Part shown: positions 47,367 through 57,071 of the stretch, piece by piece
Numbering within the stretch: the stretch's first letter is position 1
Layout of the letters: each line of letters starts with the position of its first letter
NCBI RefSeq assembly: GCF_001435845.1
Contig: NZ_CM003596.1
Location: 620,001 to 684,000, forward strand
From: Psychrobacter sp. P11G3
GTDB lineage: Bacteria > Pseudomonadota > Gammaproteobacteria > Pseudomonadales > Moraxellaceae
Direction: 5' to 3'
DNA: 64,000 nucleotides
The notes under the pieces: model-generated
What the model was told of the DNA's origin: nothing
The model's input: the letters and a program-made list of their open reading frames with translations, nothing else
Database searches by the model: none
Made by a program: the position numbers and the translations under genes

Positions 47367-47395
47367 GGCAATTTACCTGCCTTTTCCCTTATAAT
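47367..47395 (+). promoter_or_regulatory. Candidate promoter upstream of the cytochrome gene
   Basis: A perfect -10 box TATAAT stands at 47390-47395, about 155 bases before the gene. No good -35 hexamer is visible at 17 bases. The rest of 47198-47549 has no gene. Confidence 0.4.
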
Positions 47396-47549
47396 GTTGG
47401 GGAGAATTCATATTTATAATCACCGATTGCAAGTGCGCTGGCACGCGGGATGGCTGTCTGCTATTGAAGACTTAGAGGTCGTCAAAGGAGGACAGACAGA
47501 ATGTCCGAGCCGTGCTAGTCCTTGTATACGTAATAAGAGAACGTGACGA

Positions 47550-48206
47550 ATGAGAAAAGTAGTTATGTTATCGGCAGCTGCCATTCTAGGAATCGCTAGT
47601 ATCGCGGTGAGCCAAGCTGAAGATGTTGTAGACACTCCTGTAACTGCGTCAGACGTAGCAGAAGGCCAAGAGGTCGTAGAAGCTGCTCCTGAAACGCTAG
47701 GTGACGATACCCAAGCTGCTGCAGATACGACAGATGGTGCTGCGTCCACTGACGAAGCCGCTCCAGCAGAAGGCGAAGAAACTGCCGCTGCAGCGCCTGC
47801 CGCTGATGAAGAGCCAATTCCACAAGATACGCCGCAAGTACAGAAGCTAATTGCTTTGTATCCTAATCTGATCGCGCGTATCCAACCTGTTGCCAATATC
47901 TGTTTTGAAGATGGTGAAGCTTGTGACGTAACGGCACGCTCATCTGGCCCAGCTGCTGGCGACGGTCCTCGTGACGGTAAAGCGGTATATAACGCCGTAT
48001 GCCATACTTGTCATACAGCAGGCTTGCTAGGCTCTCCTATCTTTGGTGATGCTGGCGCTTGGGGTCCACGTATCGCAAAAGGTAAAGATACGCTATATAC
48101 CCATGCTATCAATGGTTTCAATGCGATGCCTGCTAAAGGTGGCGCGGATATTCCTGATGAAGAAGTTCAAAATGCCGTAGATTATATGGTCGCAGAAGCA
48201 AGCTAA
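47550..48206 (+). CDS. Class I c-type cytochrome (c5-like)
   Basis: The 218-residue protein has a signal peptide (ending near VSQAED). A long Ala/Glu/Thr-rich spacer follows (about 25-95), then a cytochrome domain with heme motif CHTCH in AVYNAVCHTCHTAGLLG and the distal Met in NGFNAMPAKGG. The c5 hallmark is the close of the domain (IPDEEVQNAVDYMV). It probably carries electrons in the periplasm; the acidic spacer may tether or extend it. It is the first chromosomal gene right of the tRNA. Confidence 0.9.
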   Translation: MRKVVMLSAAAILGIASIAVSQAEDVVDTPVTASDVAEGQEVVEAAPETLGDDTQAAADTTDGAASTDEAAPAEGEETAAAAPAADEEPIPQDTPQVQKLIALYPNLIARIQPVANICFEDGEACDVTARSSGPAAGDGPRDGKAVYNAVCHTCHTAGLLGSPIFGDAGAWGPRIAKGKDTLYTHAINGFNAMPAKGGADIPDEEVQNAVDYMVAEAS

Positions 48207-48249
48207 TCTTTCTTGATTACCTTCCAAGCTTTTACGATAGTTATCTATA

Positions 48250-48284
48250 AAGCGCCTATTTCAGTGATGAGATAGGCGCTTTTT
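48250..48284 (+). terminator. Terminator after the cytochrome gene
   Basis: AGCGCCTATTTCA and TGAGATAGGCGCT form a long stem with one mismatch, followed by TTTTC. The stem sequence is nearly the same as that at 51278-51318. Confidence 0.85.
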
Positions 48285-48410
48285 CATGATGAGTATTATT
48301 AATATGGTACTTCGAATATAAGGCAGTTGAAATTCGTTATGAGTAGCCTCATTTTATGAGATTAGTTCGTTTATTACCGTACGTACATTGTCACCTTTAG
48401 ATAGTAGAGT

Positions 48411-48470
48411 GTGTTGAACATTCTTATACGGCTTTTGCCTATATGCTAATGATAGTCGAATGTTCAACAC
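48411..48470. repeat. 13-bp inverted repeat upstream of the ABC transporter operon
   Basis: GTGTTGAACATTC and GAATGTTCAACAC are perfect arms separated by 34 bases, ending 57 bases before the ATP-binding gene. There is no T run, so it is not a simple terminator. It could be an operator pair or an RNA structure in the leader; nothing decides between them. Confidence 0.55.
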
Positions 48471-48527
48471 GGCCTATTATTCTAAAATCGCATTTTATAT
48501 AAATTGATAACAAATAAAGAGGTCTTC

Positions 48528-49490
48528 ATGTCTGATGCACCAGCACTCTCCATAAAAAATCTATCCAAGACCTACGACAATGGGTTTTCGGCATTAAAAG
48601 GGGTTGATTTAACGGTACCACAAGGTGGGTTCTTTGCGTTACTTGGGCCAAACGGCGCAGGCAAATCTACCATGATTGGTATTATTAGCTCATTGTTTAA
48701 ACCAACCACCGGTAGCGTTCATATTTTCGGCACAGACCTATTAGAGAACCCTTCGATTGCTAAGCAATACCTTGGTGTTGTACCGCAAGAATTTAACTTT
48801 AATATGTTCGAAAAAGTCGAAGATATCCTGATTACGCAAGCGGGTTATTTTGGTATTCCTGCAAAAGAAGCCAAACCACGCGCAAAGAGACTGTTAACAG
48901 CGCTGGGATTATGGGATAAACGCGACAGTAAATCACGTGAACTATCTGGTGGTATGAAACGCCGTTTGATGATTGCCCGTGCCTTAATTCATAAACCAAA
49001 GCTATTAATTCTCGATGAGCCAACGGCGGGTGTCGATATTGAGCTTCGCCGCTCGATGTGGGAATTTATGCAGCAGATTAATATCGAAGAAAACACCACT
49101 ATTATTCTGACTACTCATTATCTCGAAGAAGCTGAGCAATTATGTAAACGCATTGCGATCTTGGATCACGGTGAAATTCGAATCAATACGGAAATGAAAG
49201 AGCTACTGGCGCAGTTGTCGGTAGAGACGTTTGTATTTGATTTGGATACGCCGCTCACTGAGCAGTTGGCTCTGACAGGAGTTACAGGGGTCTCGCAACC
49301 AGATGAGCAAACGCTAGAAGTTACCTTGACAGAAGGTGAGTCACTAAACGGTGTCTTTGATCAGTTGTCTGAGAAAGGTATCAGTGTGGCGAGTATGCGC
49401 AATAAAGCCAACCGACTAGAAGAGTTATTTATGCGCTTGGTGGACAAAAACATTCAGAGTGCAGACAGCATGAAGGAGGCGGGATTATGA
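48528..49490 (+). CDS. ABC transporter ATP-binding protein (YadG type)
   Basis: The 320-residue ATPase has Walker A GPNGAGKST, the signature ELSGGMKRRLMIARAL, Walker B LLILDEPTAGVD and the H-loop (TTHYLEEAEQ). A C-terminal domain of about 90 residues follows. It is of the drug/polysaccharide-export class (YadG-like). ATG 48528 with AGAGG ahead is chosen over an upstream TTG at 48504. It overlaps the permease gene by ATGA. Substrate unknown. Confidence 0.92.
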   Translation: MSDAPALSIKNLSKTYDNGFSALKGVDLTVPQGGFFALLGPNGAGKSTMIGIISSLFKPTTGSVHIFGTDLLENPSIAKQYLGVVPQEFNFNMFEKVEDILITQAGYFGIPAKEAKPRAKRLLTALGLWDKRDSKSRELSGGMKRRLMIARALIHKPKLLILDEPTAGVDIELRRSMWEFMQQINIEENTTIILTTHYLEEAEQLCKRIAILDHGEIRINTEMKELLAQLSVETFVFDLDTPLTEQLALTGVTGVSQPDEQTLEVTLTEGESLNGVFDQLSEKGISVASMRNKANRLEELFMRLVDKNIQSADSMKEAGL

Positions 49491-50293
49491 GTCAGGAACT
49501 AGTCGATCATAATAAAACCATGTCATTGAGTAAGAAGTGGATTGCGTTTCGTACTATTTGGTTCAAAGAAGTACGCCGTATTTTACGTATCTGGCCGCAG
49601 ACATTACTACCGCCAGTTATCACGATGAGTTTGTATTTTGTCATCTTTGGTAAAATGATTGGCTCGCGTGTGGGTGAGATGGGCGGCGTGCCTTACATGC
49701 AGTTTATCGTGCCTGGTTTGATCATGATGTCGATCATTACCAACAGTTACTCTAACGTGGTCTCAAGCTTTTTTAGTGCTAAGTTCACGTCTAGTATCGA
49801 AGAGCTTTTGGTCTCGCCCGTATCCAAGCATGCTATTTTGATGGGTTATATCAGTGGTGGTATCTTCCGTGGATTGGCTATCGGTGTGATTGTCTCGATA
49901 GTGGCGCTGTTCTTTACCGATCTTGGTATCGAGCATTTATTTGTGACCGTATTTACCGTACTTGGCACGTCTATCTTGTTTTCATTAGGCGGCTTTATCA
50001 ATGCGGTATTTGCACGCTCGTTTGATGATATCTCTATTATACCAAGCTTCGTATTGACACCATTGACCTATCTTGGCGGTGTGTTTTATTCGATGGAGAA
50101 TTTGTCGCCATTTTGGCAAAATATCTCGCTATTGAACCCTATCGTCTATATGGTCAACTCATTCCGTTACGGTATTCTTGGCTACTCTGATGTCAACGTT
50201 TGGTATTCGATGGCGGCTATTTTTGTGTTCTGTGCGATATTCTATACCATCGCTTATCGCTTGCTAAGTAACGGTTCGCGTGTACGTTTGTAG
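49487..50293 (+). CDS. ABC transporter permease (YadH type)
   Basis: The 268-residue ABC-2 permease has six hydrophobic segments and the signature region FSPFVLTPLTYLGGVFYS-like (SFVLTPLTYLGGVFYSME), followed by WQNISLLNPIVYMVNSFRYG. It couples to the preceding ATPase through an ATGA overlap, and two half-transporter pairs would form the exporter. YadGH transporters are conserved but without a settled substrate. Confidence 0.92.
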   Translation: MSQELVDHNKTMSLSKKWIAFRTIWFKEVRRILRIWPQTLLPPVITMSLYFVIFGKMIGSRVGEMGGVPYMQFIVPGLIMMSIITNSYSNVVSSFFSAKFTSSIEELLVSPVSKHAILMGYISGGIFRGLAIGVIVSIVALFFTDLGIEHLFVTVFTVLGTSILFSLGGFINAVFARSFDDISIIPSFVLTPLTYLGGVFYSMENLSPFWQNISLLNPIVYMVNSFRYGILGYSDVNVWYSMAAIFVFCAIFYTIAYRLLSNGSRVRL

Positions 50294-50358
50294 TATGTAT
50301 TATTCACTAAGTATATTATTTAGAGCAAATTTTAAACGGTTTAATATTAGGAAGACAG

Positions 50359-51243
50359 ATGAGTATTCACGGTATCTTGGGTGAGCAAACCACAGACTAT
50401 CCAACTGAGTATAGCCCAGAGACGCTATATCCGATTGCGCGCAGCATGGGGCGTGATGCGATTGGTTGGCAAGACGACAAGTTAACCGTCGGTGTCGATT
50501 GGTGGCAGGCCTTTGAGATATCTTGGTTAAATCCGCAAGGTATCTCGCAAGTAGCGATTGCACGCTTTAGTATTCCTGCTAGCTCACCGTTTATCGTAGA
50601 ATCAAAATCGCTTAAGTTATATTTGAATAGCATTAACTTTACCGAGTTTGCCAGTTGGAATGACGTACAAGCGTTGATTGCGAAAGACTTGTCAGCTTGC
50701 TTGCAAGCAGATGTACAGGTAGCGTTATTTGGTTTAAACGATGATATAAATGGTAACGAAACAGCATTATTGATTGCTCAGCCTGAGGGTGTTTGTATTG
50801 ATGAAGCATTGGCAGGCAACACGGATAAAGTTGCATTAACGGAACATCCTGATGCGTCATTGCTAAGTGCTAGCGAAGTAGAGGCGAGTAGTAAAAGCAT
50901 GGCAAGTGATGGTACGCAGCCGTATACCTTTTATTCCAATCTACTGCGCAGTAACTGCCCAGTGACTAATCAACCAGATTGGGGTACGTTGGCCGTATCG
51001 ATTACGACTGATAAGCCTTTCAATAATGCAAACATGCTGCGCTATATATTGAGCTTCCGTCAGCATAATGGCTTCCATGAGCAGTGTGTTGAGCAGATAT
51101 TTGCTGATTTGAGCCAGTATTATCAGCCAAGCGAGCTAATAGTACGGGCGTGGTATACGCGCCGTGGTGGTATCGATATCAATCCTTGCCGTGTTAGTGA
51201 TATCAGTTTATTGCCTACGCCAAGCCGTTTGATTCGCCAGTAA
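50359..51243 (+). CDS. queF: NADPH-dependent 7-cyano-7-deazaguanine reductase QueF
   Basis: The 294-residue protein is the long, bidomain form of QueF. The N-terminal half holds FIVESKSLKLYLNS. The C-terminal half has the catalytic Cys region (NLLRSNCPVTNQPDWG) and FHEQCVEQIF, with YTRRGGIDINPCR near the end. It reduces preQ0 to preQ1 in queuosine tRNA modification. It has no link to QatC in the island beyond a shared pathway ancestor. Confidence 0.95.
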   Translation: MSIHGILGEQTTDYPTEYSPETLYPIARSMGRDAIGWQDDKLTVGVDWWQAFEISWLNPQGISQVAIARFSIPASSPFIVESKSLKLYLNSINFTEFASWNDVQALIAKDLSACLQADVQVALFGLNDDINGNETALLIAQPEGVCIDEALAGNTDKVALTEHPDASLLSASEVEASSKSMASDGTQPYTFYSNLLRSNCPVTNQPDWGTLAVSITTDKPFNNANMLRYILSFRQHNGFHEQCVEQIFADLSQYYQPSELIVRAWYTRRGGIDINPCRVSDISLLPTPSRLIRQ

Positions 51244-51277
51244 GTTCTCGCTAAAAATACATCAATCTTAAGCCAAT

Positions 51278-51318
51278 AAAAAAGCGCCTATCTCATCATG
51301 TGAGATAGGCGCTTTTTG
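51278..51318. terminator. Bidirectional terminator between queF and proS
   Basis: AAAAAGCGCCTATCTCA and TGAGATAGGCGCTTTTT form a 17-bp perfect stem with A and T runs on either side. It serves the convergent queF and proS. Confidence 0.92.
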
Positions 51319-51341
51319 TTATATAGTCTTTATTTACAAGA

Positions 51342-53060
51342 CTATTTACCGCTTACTTTTGCCATGACTTCTTCACGGCTCAGCATTTGCTTTTCGGCTT
51401 CACGGCGATTGACGTACTCGTACTTGTCTTCCGCCAAGTTGCGATCAGAAACGACGATACGATGCGGTATACCAATCAATTCAAGATCAGCAAACTTAAC
51501 GCCTGGGCGCTCGTTACGATCGTCCAGTAGTACGTTGATGCCTTGAGCTTTCAACTCTTCATACAAGGCGGTTGCCGTCTGCATGACCGTCTCTTCTTTA
51601 GACTTCATCGGGATGATAGCGACTTCAAAAGGAGCGATTGAATCATCAACCGTTGGTGTTTTTGGCCACATGATGCCGTTTCCATCATTGTTCTGCTCGA
51701 TAGCAGCGGCAATGATACGGCTAACACCAATACCATAACAGCCCATCATCAAGGTGACAGGTTTGCCATCTTCGCCAGAAACCGTACAGTTCATCGCTTG
51801 TGAGTATTTATCACCCAACTGGAAGATATGACCGACTTCGATACCGCGTTTGATTTTCAGGCTGCCTTTACCATCAGGAGACGGGTCGCCTTCTTGTACA
51901 TTGCGCACATCAACGATGCGAGTAATGCGAGTATCACGTGCCCAGTTCATACCGATAGTATGTTTGTTCACTTCATTGGCACCGCAAACAAAATCTGACA
52001 ACGCAGCTGCTGAACGATCAACGAATACAGGCATATCTAAATTAACGCCGATATAGCCTTTGTGCAGACCTGCTGCTTTTAGCTCTTCGTCAGATGCTAA
52101 TGTCAATGGTACGTTGGCTTCTTCGATTTTCTCAGCTTTAATAGTGTTGAGCTGGTGGTCGCCGCGCAATACGATAGCAATCAGTTGTGGCTCATCATTC
52201 TCAGTATGACCATGAACGATCAAAGTTTTAACCGTCGTTTCTAACGGGATGTCCAAGTGTTCAGCAACCATTTTGCAGCTGGTCATGCCTTCGGTCAGAA
52301 CGTCTTCACGCTCCATTTTCGGTGGTTGACGCTCAGCAGTGCTGACAGATTCTGCTAGCTCTACATTGGCTGCATAGTCAGATGAGTCCGAAAACGCAAT
52401 ATCGTCCTCGCCGCTATCTGCCAAGACATGGAACTCATGTGAAGCAAAACCACCGATAGAGCCTGTATCTGCTTGTACTGCACGGAAGTCTAAGCCCAAG
52501 CGGGTAAAGATGCGTGTATAAGCATCATACATATCATGGTAAGTCTTGGCCAATGAGGCTTGATCCACATGGAAAGAGTAGGCATCTTTCATGGTGAATT
52601 CACGTGCGCGCATCACACCGAAGCGTGGACGAATCTCGTCACGGAATTTACCTTGAATCTGAAAGAACGTAATCGGTAGTTGTTTATAACTACGCAGCTC
52701 ACCTTGTGCTAGATTGGTGATGACTTCTTCGTGCGTTGGACCAAGTACAAAGTCGCGATCATGACGGTCTTTGAAGCGCAATAGCTCAGGACCATAATCA
52801 TCAAAACGTCCGGTCGTCTGCCAAAGTTCAGCAGGCTGAGTCATCGGCATAAGCACTTCTTGTGCACCGACGTTTTGCATCTCTTCACGAACAATACGTT
52901 CGACCTTTTGCAAGACGCGCAGACCCATAGGCAACCAAATATACAATCCAGAAGCAATCTTGCGGATAAGACCAGCACGCACCATCAATTGGCTTGAGGC
53001 GATGTCGGCATCACTTGGGGTTTCTTTTAGTGTGGCAAATAAAAATTGACTGGCTTTCAT
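51342..53060 (-). CDS. proS: Prolyl-tRNA synthetase
   Basis: The 572-residue class II synthetase is the bacterial form with the editing (INS) domain. Motif 1 region [15 protein letters not shown], motif 2 [24 protein letters not shown], the editing domain (about 225-385), motif 3 [14 protein letters not shown] and the C-terminal anticodon-binding domain with [14 protein letters not shown] are all visible. It charges tRNA-Pro in the cytosol. Single gene. Confidence 0.97.
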   Translation of the reverse strand: MKASQFLFATLKETPSDADIASSQLMVRAGLIRKIASGLYIWLPMGLRVLQKVERIVREEMQNVGAQEVLMPMTQPAELWQTTGRFDDYGPELLRFKDRHDRDFVLGPTHEEVITNLAQGELRSYKQLPITFFQIQGKFRDEIRPRFGVMRAREFTMKDAYSFHVDQASLAKTYHDMYDAYTRIFTRLGLDFRAVQADTGSIGGFASHEFHVLADSGEDDIAFSDSSDYAANVELAESVSTAERQPPKMEREDVLTEGMTSCKMVAEHLDIPLETTVKTLIVHGHTENDEPQLIAIVLRGDHQLNTIKAEKIEEANVPLTLASDEELKAAGLHKGYIGVNLDMPVFVDRSAAALSDFVCGANEVNKHTIGMNWARDTRITRIVDVRNVQEGDPSPDGKGSLKIKRGIEVGHIFQLGDKYSQAMNCTVSGEDGKPVTLMMGCYGIGVSRIIAAAIEQNNDGNGIMWPKTPTVDDSIAPFEVAIIPMKSKEETVMQTATALYEELKAQGINVLLDDRNERPGVKFADLELIGIPHRIVVSDRNLAEDKYEYVNRREAEKQMLSREEVMAKVSGK

Positions 53061-53653
53061 AAATAAAGCGTAACCTTATCAACGATAAAAAAATAAGAAA
53101 TAGTAGGATGTTGAGCGTATGGCTAATCGTTTCATTGCCGCCGCAAGCTTACCTTTATCACTTAGCAATAATCTAGGGTATTTCCTAGTTACCAACCTGC
53201 TTATATACAAAGCAAATCAGTAAAAACCACTCTCATAAAAGAGAGGCAAATTTGATTTGATGTATCAATATGCCAAAAATGCAATATATTCAGGTCAAAA
53301 CCCTGATAAATGCTTTAAGACTGATATTTTATTCATACAATCTGACTATGTTAGGTAAAGTTCGCCTAAGACGCAATGACTTTTTGTCTTTTCAGACCGA
53401 ACGTGATGCAAAGGATTCAATAAGGGGTAAATAATTGAGCTATTCATATGATTTTATAGCGAAAGCACTGTTTACTTGAGAGACAATTTATTGAGATGAT
53501 TGCGTAGAGGTTTATAGATAAAGTTATGTAGAGGAATGGTAGCCATTACTTGAAGTTACTGCACAATAGTCGCATTTATAGACTAAGCATCTGTTCCATT
53601 TTTACAATGCTCTTAGCCTTACCAAACGATGCAACATTATAAAGGTAGCTTCT
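53061..53653. other. Intergenic region between proS and the DUF4230 gene
   Basis: About 590 bases holding the divergent promoters of the two flanking genes. I see no open frame with a ribosome site, no RNA gene and no marked repeat. An unrecognised leader or small RNA cannot be excluded. Confidence 0.45.
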
Positions 53654-54394
53654 ATGAATAATCCTGATATGAATAACGCTAATGCCACTCAAAAGTCTTC
53701 GAAACGTCCTATTGCGACAATGTCGTGGGTGATATTACTTATCGGTCTAGCAGCGATTGTTTTTGCTATTTATAGTGCGCAAAACAAACCAGAAGAAGCG
53801 CCGATAGAAACGATTACTCGCGAAGGCGTGGTTACGCAAATTCAGCAGTTAAATCGCTTACATACCGTCGCATTTAGTGTCGATACCGTGATTACGAGCG
53901 AGCGACCCGGGAGCTGGATGAAACTATGGCAAGATGAGCAAAAGGCATTGTTTATCGCTCATGGTCGCGTAGAGGCAGGCGTTGATCTGAGTGCACTAAC
54001 ACCTGAGATGGTACAAGTGGTGCAACCTACTCAAGCTGATGAGGATGAAGAGCAAGTAGTTGACCCCAACTCATCAGTTGCCTCTATGCCGCAAATCAAT
54101 ATTACTTTGCCGCCCACAGAAGTATTTTCAGTATATTTAGATGATATCGAGATTTATGACTGGCAGACGGGGGCTTTTGGGATGATGCAAGTCGATCCTA
54201 AGATATTGGCACAAGCACAGATTATGGCAAAGAAAGAAGTGCTTGAGCGTGCCTGCCGAGGTGATGTCATGAATATGGCACTGCAAAATGCGCAAACACA
54301 ATTGGAGCAGCTATTTGCACTCACAGGAGCGGTAGTGACGGTTAGCACTCAGGGCGCAGGCGCGTGTCAGTTGCCAGTCACTATCAATAGCTAG
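53654..54394 (+). CDS. DUF4230 membrane-anchored protein
   Basis: The 246-residue product has one membrane helix (about 25-43) and a large extracytoplasmic DUF4230 domain. ITREGVVTQIQQLNRLHTVAFS begins the domain. A glycine-poor acidic insert (about 117-140) follows, then IEIYDWQTGAF and a late helix with AKKEVLERACRGDVM. The family is widespread and uncharacterised; its topology suggests an envelope role. GTAGCTTCT precedes the ATG, without a strong ribosome site. Confidence 0.8.
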   Translation: MNNPDMNNANATQKSSKRPIATMSWVILLIGLAAIVFAIYSAQNKPEEAPIETITREGVVTQIQQLNRLHTVAFSVDTVITSERPGSWMKLWQDEQKALFIAHGRVEAGVDLSALTPEMVQVVQPTQADEDEEQVVDPNSSVASMPQINITLPPTEVFSVYLDDIEIYDWQTGAFGMMQVDPKILAQAQIMAKKEVLERACRGDVMNMALQNAQTQLEQLFALTGAVVTVSTQGAGACQLPVTINS

Positions 54395-54415
54395 TCTGCC
54401 AGTTGTTTTCTAAAA

Positions 54416-56041
54416 TTAAGCTTCTTTTTTAAATTCGGCAATAGCCAGCTTGCGTGCTGATTTATGCTCGACCATCGGTGCAGGGTAGTCAACATCGGCA
54501 AACTTACCACCTTTTGCCAATTCTTTACGCATCTTATCTTCGTTGTGCAAGATACTGTTAGGAATATCTTTTAACTCTGGTAGCCAAGTTTTAATAAACA
54601 GAGCTTTAGAATCGTGCGTATTGGCTTGGCTAAAGGGGTTCATAATACGGAAGTAGGGCGCTGAGTCAGTACCTGTCGATGCGCTCCACTGCCAGCCGCC
54701 GTTGTTGGACGCAAAATCGCCATCTATGAGCTGCTGCATAAAGTAGCGCTCACCCAAGCGCCAATCAATCAATAAATCCTTCGTCAAAAACATCGCGGTG
54801 ACCATTCGCAGGCGATTATGCATAAACCCTGTCGCATTCAGGCAACGCATTGCTGCATCTACGAGCGGCACGCCTGTCTTACCAGTGCACCATGTCTCAA
54901 AATCATTAGTGTTATACGACCAGTTAATCTTGGTATCAGTCTCTTCTTTATACGCTTTATGACGAATCAGGTTTGGCTTTTCGACCAGCACATGCCGATA
55001 AAAATCTCGCCATGCAAGCTCGCTTATCCAGCGATTGATGTCTTCATTATCACCGTCATTACCGTGTAGCTTTTCTTGTACTGTGCTCGCCTGTAGATAG
55101 CAGAATCTAGGACTGATAGAGCCTATAGTGAGGTAAGCCGATAGCTGGCTGGTTGCGTGCAAATGGGGGACGTCACGGCTTACATCATAATTATTAATAT
55201 CATCATCGACGAATGCTTCTAGACGCTGGCAAGCGGCAGACTCACCTGCAGGATAGGCGTCTCTTGCTTGGTCAAGCTGAGCTGTCATATCGACATGTTG
55301 TAATGACTCGTTCTTTTCTAATGTCTGCTGGTAGTCACTCAGCATCTCTCCACTTAGTGCTTCGATATCGTCGATTGTATTGGCAAACGTTTGCGATGAT
55401 GGTAGTTTGATTTTATAATCGCTATCCACTGCGGATGCTTCGTGCATTTGGATGGTGCTGACGTCCAACGTATGTCGCCATTTTTTATAAAACGGGGTGA
55501 AGACCTTATACATACTATCGCCATCATTGGTCGTGATAGTTTGCGGTGGCAAAATGCATTGGTCATGCCAGCGGACGAACTCGATACCGTTTTTTGCAAG
55601 TTGTTTGCTTAACTGCTCATCACGATCAATCTCATTGCCTTCGTACTCGTGATTGGCCATGATGCAGCTGATTTCATTGTCATTGCATAAAGTCGTGAGC
55701 GCCTCTATACAGTCAGTAAAGCTTGGGCAGAGTTGTACTGTTAAGGTGATATTCAATTGCGATTGTAATTCCTTTGCTAGAATAGGCAGCGTGCGAGCAA
55801 TATGATCGACTTGTACAAGGGATGTATCGTGCGCTTGCCACTGCTCAGGGGTTAAAAAGAATACGGCAGACACTGAAGCGTTGTCTTCTTTTGCACGTTC
55901 GCAAAGCGCTGCTAAAGCAGTATTGTCATGGATACGCAGGTCACGGCGAAACCACATCAAGTAATGTGCTGGATTTTTGCTAGTAGCATTGTCGCCAGTA
56001 TCAGTATCAGTAGCGGCTGTCTGTGCAGTCTTAGACATCAA
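54416..56041 (-). CDS. phrB: Deoxyribodipyrimidine photolyase
   Basis: The 541-residue flavoprotein of the cryptochrome/photolyase family has a short Thr/Asp-rich N-terminal extension. HYLMWFRRDLRIHDNTAL opens the antenna domain. The FAD domain has WISELAWRDFYRHVL, WCTGKTGVPLVDAAMRCLNATG, MHNRLRMVTAMFLTKDLLIDW and the Trp-rich DGDFASNNGGWQWSASTGTD (read as adjoining blocks). It repairs UV-induced cyclobutane pyrimidine dimers using blue light. The start is 56041 or the next codon. Confidence 0.95.
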   Translation of the reverse strand: MMSKTAQTAATDTDTGDNATSKNPAHYLMWFRRDLRIHDNTALAALCERAKEDNASVSAVFFLTPEQWQAHDTSLVQVDHIARTLPILAKELQSQLNITLTVQLCPSFTDCIEALTTLCNDNEISCIMANHEYEGNEIDRDEQLSKQLAKNGIEFVRWHDQCILPPQTITTNDGDSMYKVFTPFYKKWRHTLDVSTIQMHEASAVDSDYKIKLPSSQTFANTIDDIEALSGEMLSDYQQTLEKNESLQHVDMTAQLDQARDAYPAGESAACQRLEAFVDDDINNYDVSRDVPHLHATSQLSAYLTIGSISPRFCYLQASTVQEKLHGNDGDNEDINRWISELAWRDFYRHVLVEKPNLIRHKAYKEETDTKINWSYNTNDFETWCTGKTGVPLVDAAMRCLNATGFMHNRLRMVTAMFLTKDLLIDWRLGERYFMQQLIDGDFASNNGGWQWSASTGTDSAPYFRIMNPFSQANTHDSKALFIKTWLPELKDIPNSILHNEDKMRKELAKGGKFADVDYPAPMVEHKSARKLAIAEFKKEA

Positions 56042-56239
56042 AGTATCCCTATATTAATCAATCGCAATCATAAACAAAACTAAGGATAAAAGTATGCTAG
56101 GATAAGTTTTTGGATGCAATGGCTTTGCCGTTTGGTTAACAAAACCTCATCACATCTAACGATTTATCTTTAGCTTGAACCTATCTGATGCCGCTATAAT
56201 CGGTGTCATATTCAGCACCATGAAACGCAAGGTCACAAA

Positions 56240-56911
56240 ATGCACGTTAAGTTTTGCGGGTTTACTCAGCTTAGTGATATACAGACGGCGGCACAGCTAG
56301 GTGCAGATGCAGTGGGTTTGGTGTTTTATCCACCAAGTCCACGTGCGGTCACGATAGAGCAGGCGCAAACCCTGAGCGCTGCCGTACCTGCTTTTGTCAG
56401 CGTGGTGGCACTGGTAGTCAATATGCCTAAAGATGAGCTGATTAACTTAGCAAGCAACGTCTCTTTTGATATTATCCAGTTCCATGGTGATGAAACGCCT
56501 GAGCAATGCCAACAGCTGGCAGGTATGGTCAATAAACGCTGGATCAAAGCATTGCGTATCAATACAGAGCAAGACACCCTCGATAGTGTCCGCGCTCAGA
56601 TTAACCAGTTTGCAACCGCAGGTGCCAGTAGTATTTTATTGGATGCTTATCATCAGCATAAGTATGGCGGTACTGGCGCACGTTTTGACTGGAGTCTCAT
56701 TCCACATGACAGCGCACTACCAATCGTTTTGGCCGGTGGACTCGATGTCGACAATGTTGCCGCTACATTAGATTTGCCTATTTATGGCGTCGATGTGAGT
56801 GGTGGCATTGAGGTTGATAAAGGTAAAAAAGACGCTGCCAAAATGCGTGCCTTTATGAAAGCGGTCAAACGCGATCGATGGCAAAACGCTACGGTCACTG
56901 GCGCCATCTAA
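56240..56911 (+). CDS. trpF: Phosphoribosylanthranilate isomerase
   Basis: The 223-residue TIM-barrel enzyme has the catalytic Cys at KFCGFT, GADAVGLVFYPPSPR, IIQFHGDE, LLDAY, and the phosphate-binding LAGGL and GVDVSGGIE loops with the catalytic Asp. It converts phosphoribosylanthranilate to CdRP in tryptophan synthesis. trpB and trpA follow on the same strand. Confidence 0.95.
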   Translation: MHVKFCGFTQLSDIQTAAQLGADAVGLVFYPPSPRAVTIEQAQTLSAAVPAFVSVVALVVNMPKDELINLASNVSFDIIQFHGDETPEQCQQLAGMVNKRWIKALRINTEQDTLDSVRAQINQFATAGASSILLDAYHQHKYGGTGARFDWSLIPHDSALPIVLAGGLDVDNVAATLDLPIYGVDVSGGIEVDKGKKDAAKMRAFMKAVKRDRWQNATVTGAI

Positions 56912-57071
56912 GTGGGTTTGTATCTAGCTATTTGCTATACGTAATCTGTTTAGTTGATCGTTATTCCGATTTTTCTGCTTAAATCTGATTAGATTGTTAT
57001 CCTTTTTATTATTTTCCCTCTATTTATCTAAAGTTATTTAAAAAATACCACTTATTACAGTAGGAATTATC

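Noticed and set aside
50359..51243. queF as a partner of the QueC-like QatC or a deazaguanine DNA-modification system
   Set aside because: It lies outside the island, is the normal long QueF, and no dpd-type or transglycosylase genes accompany it.
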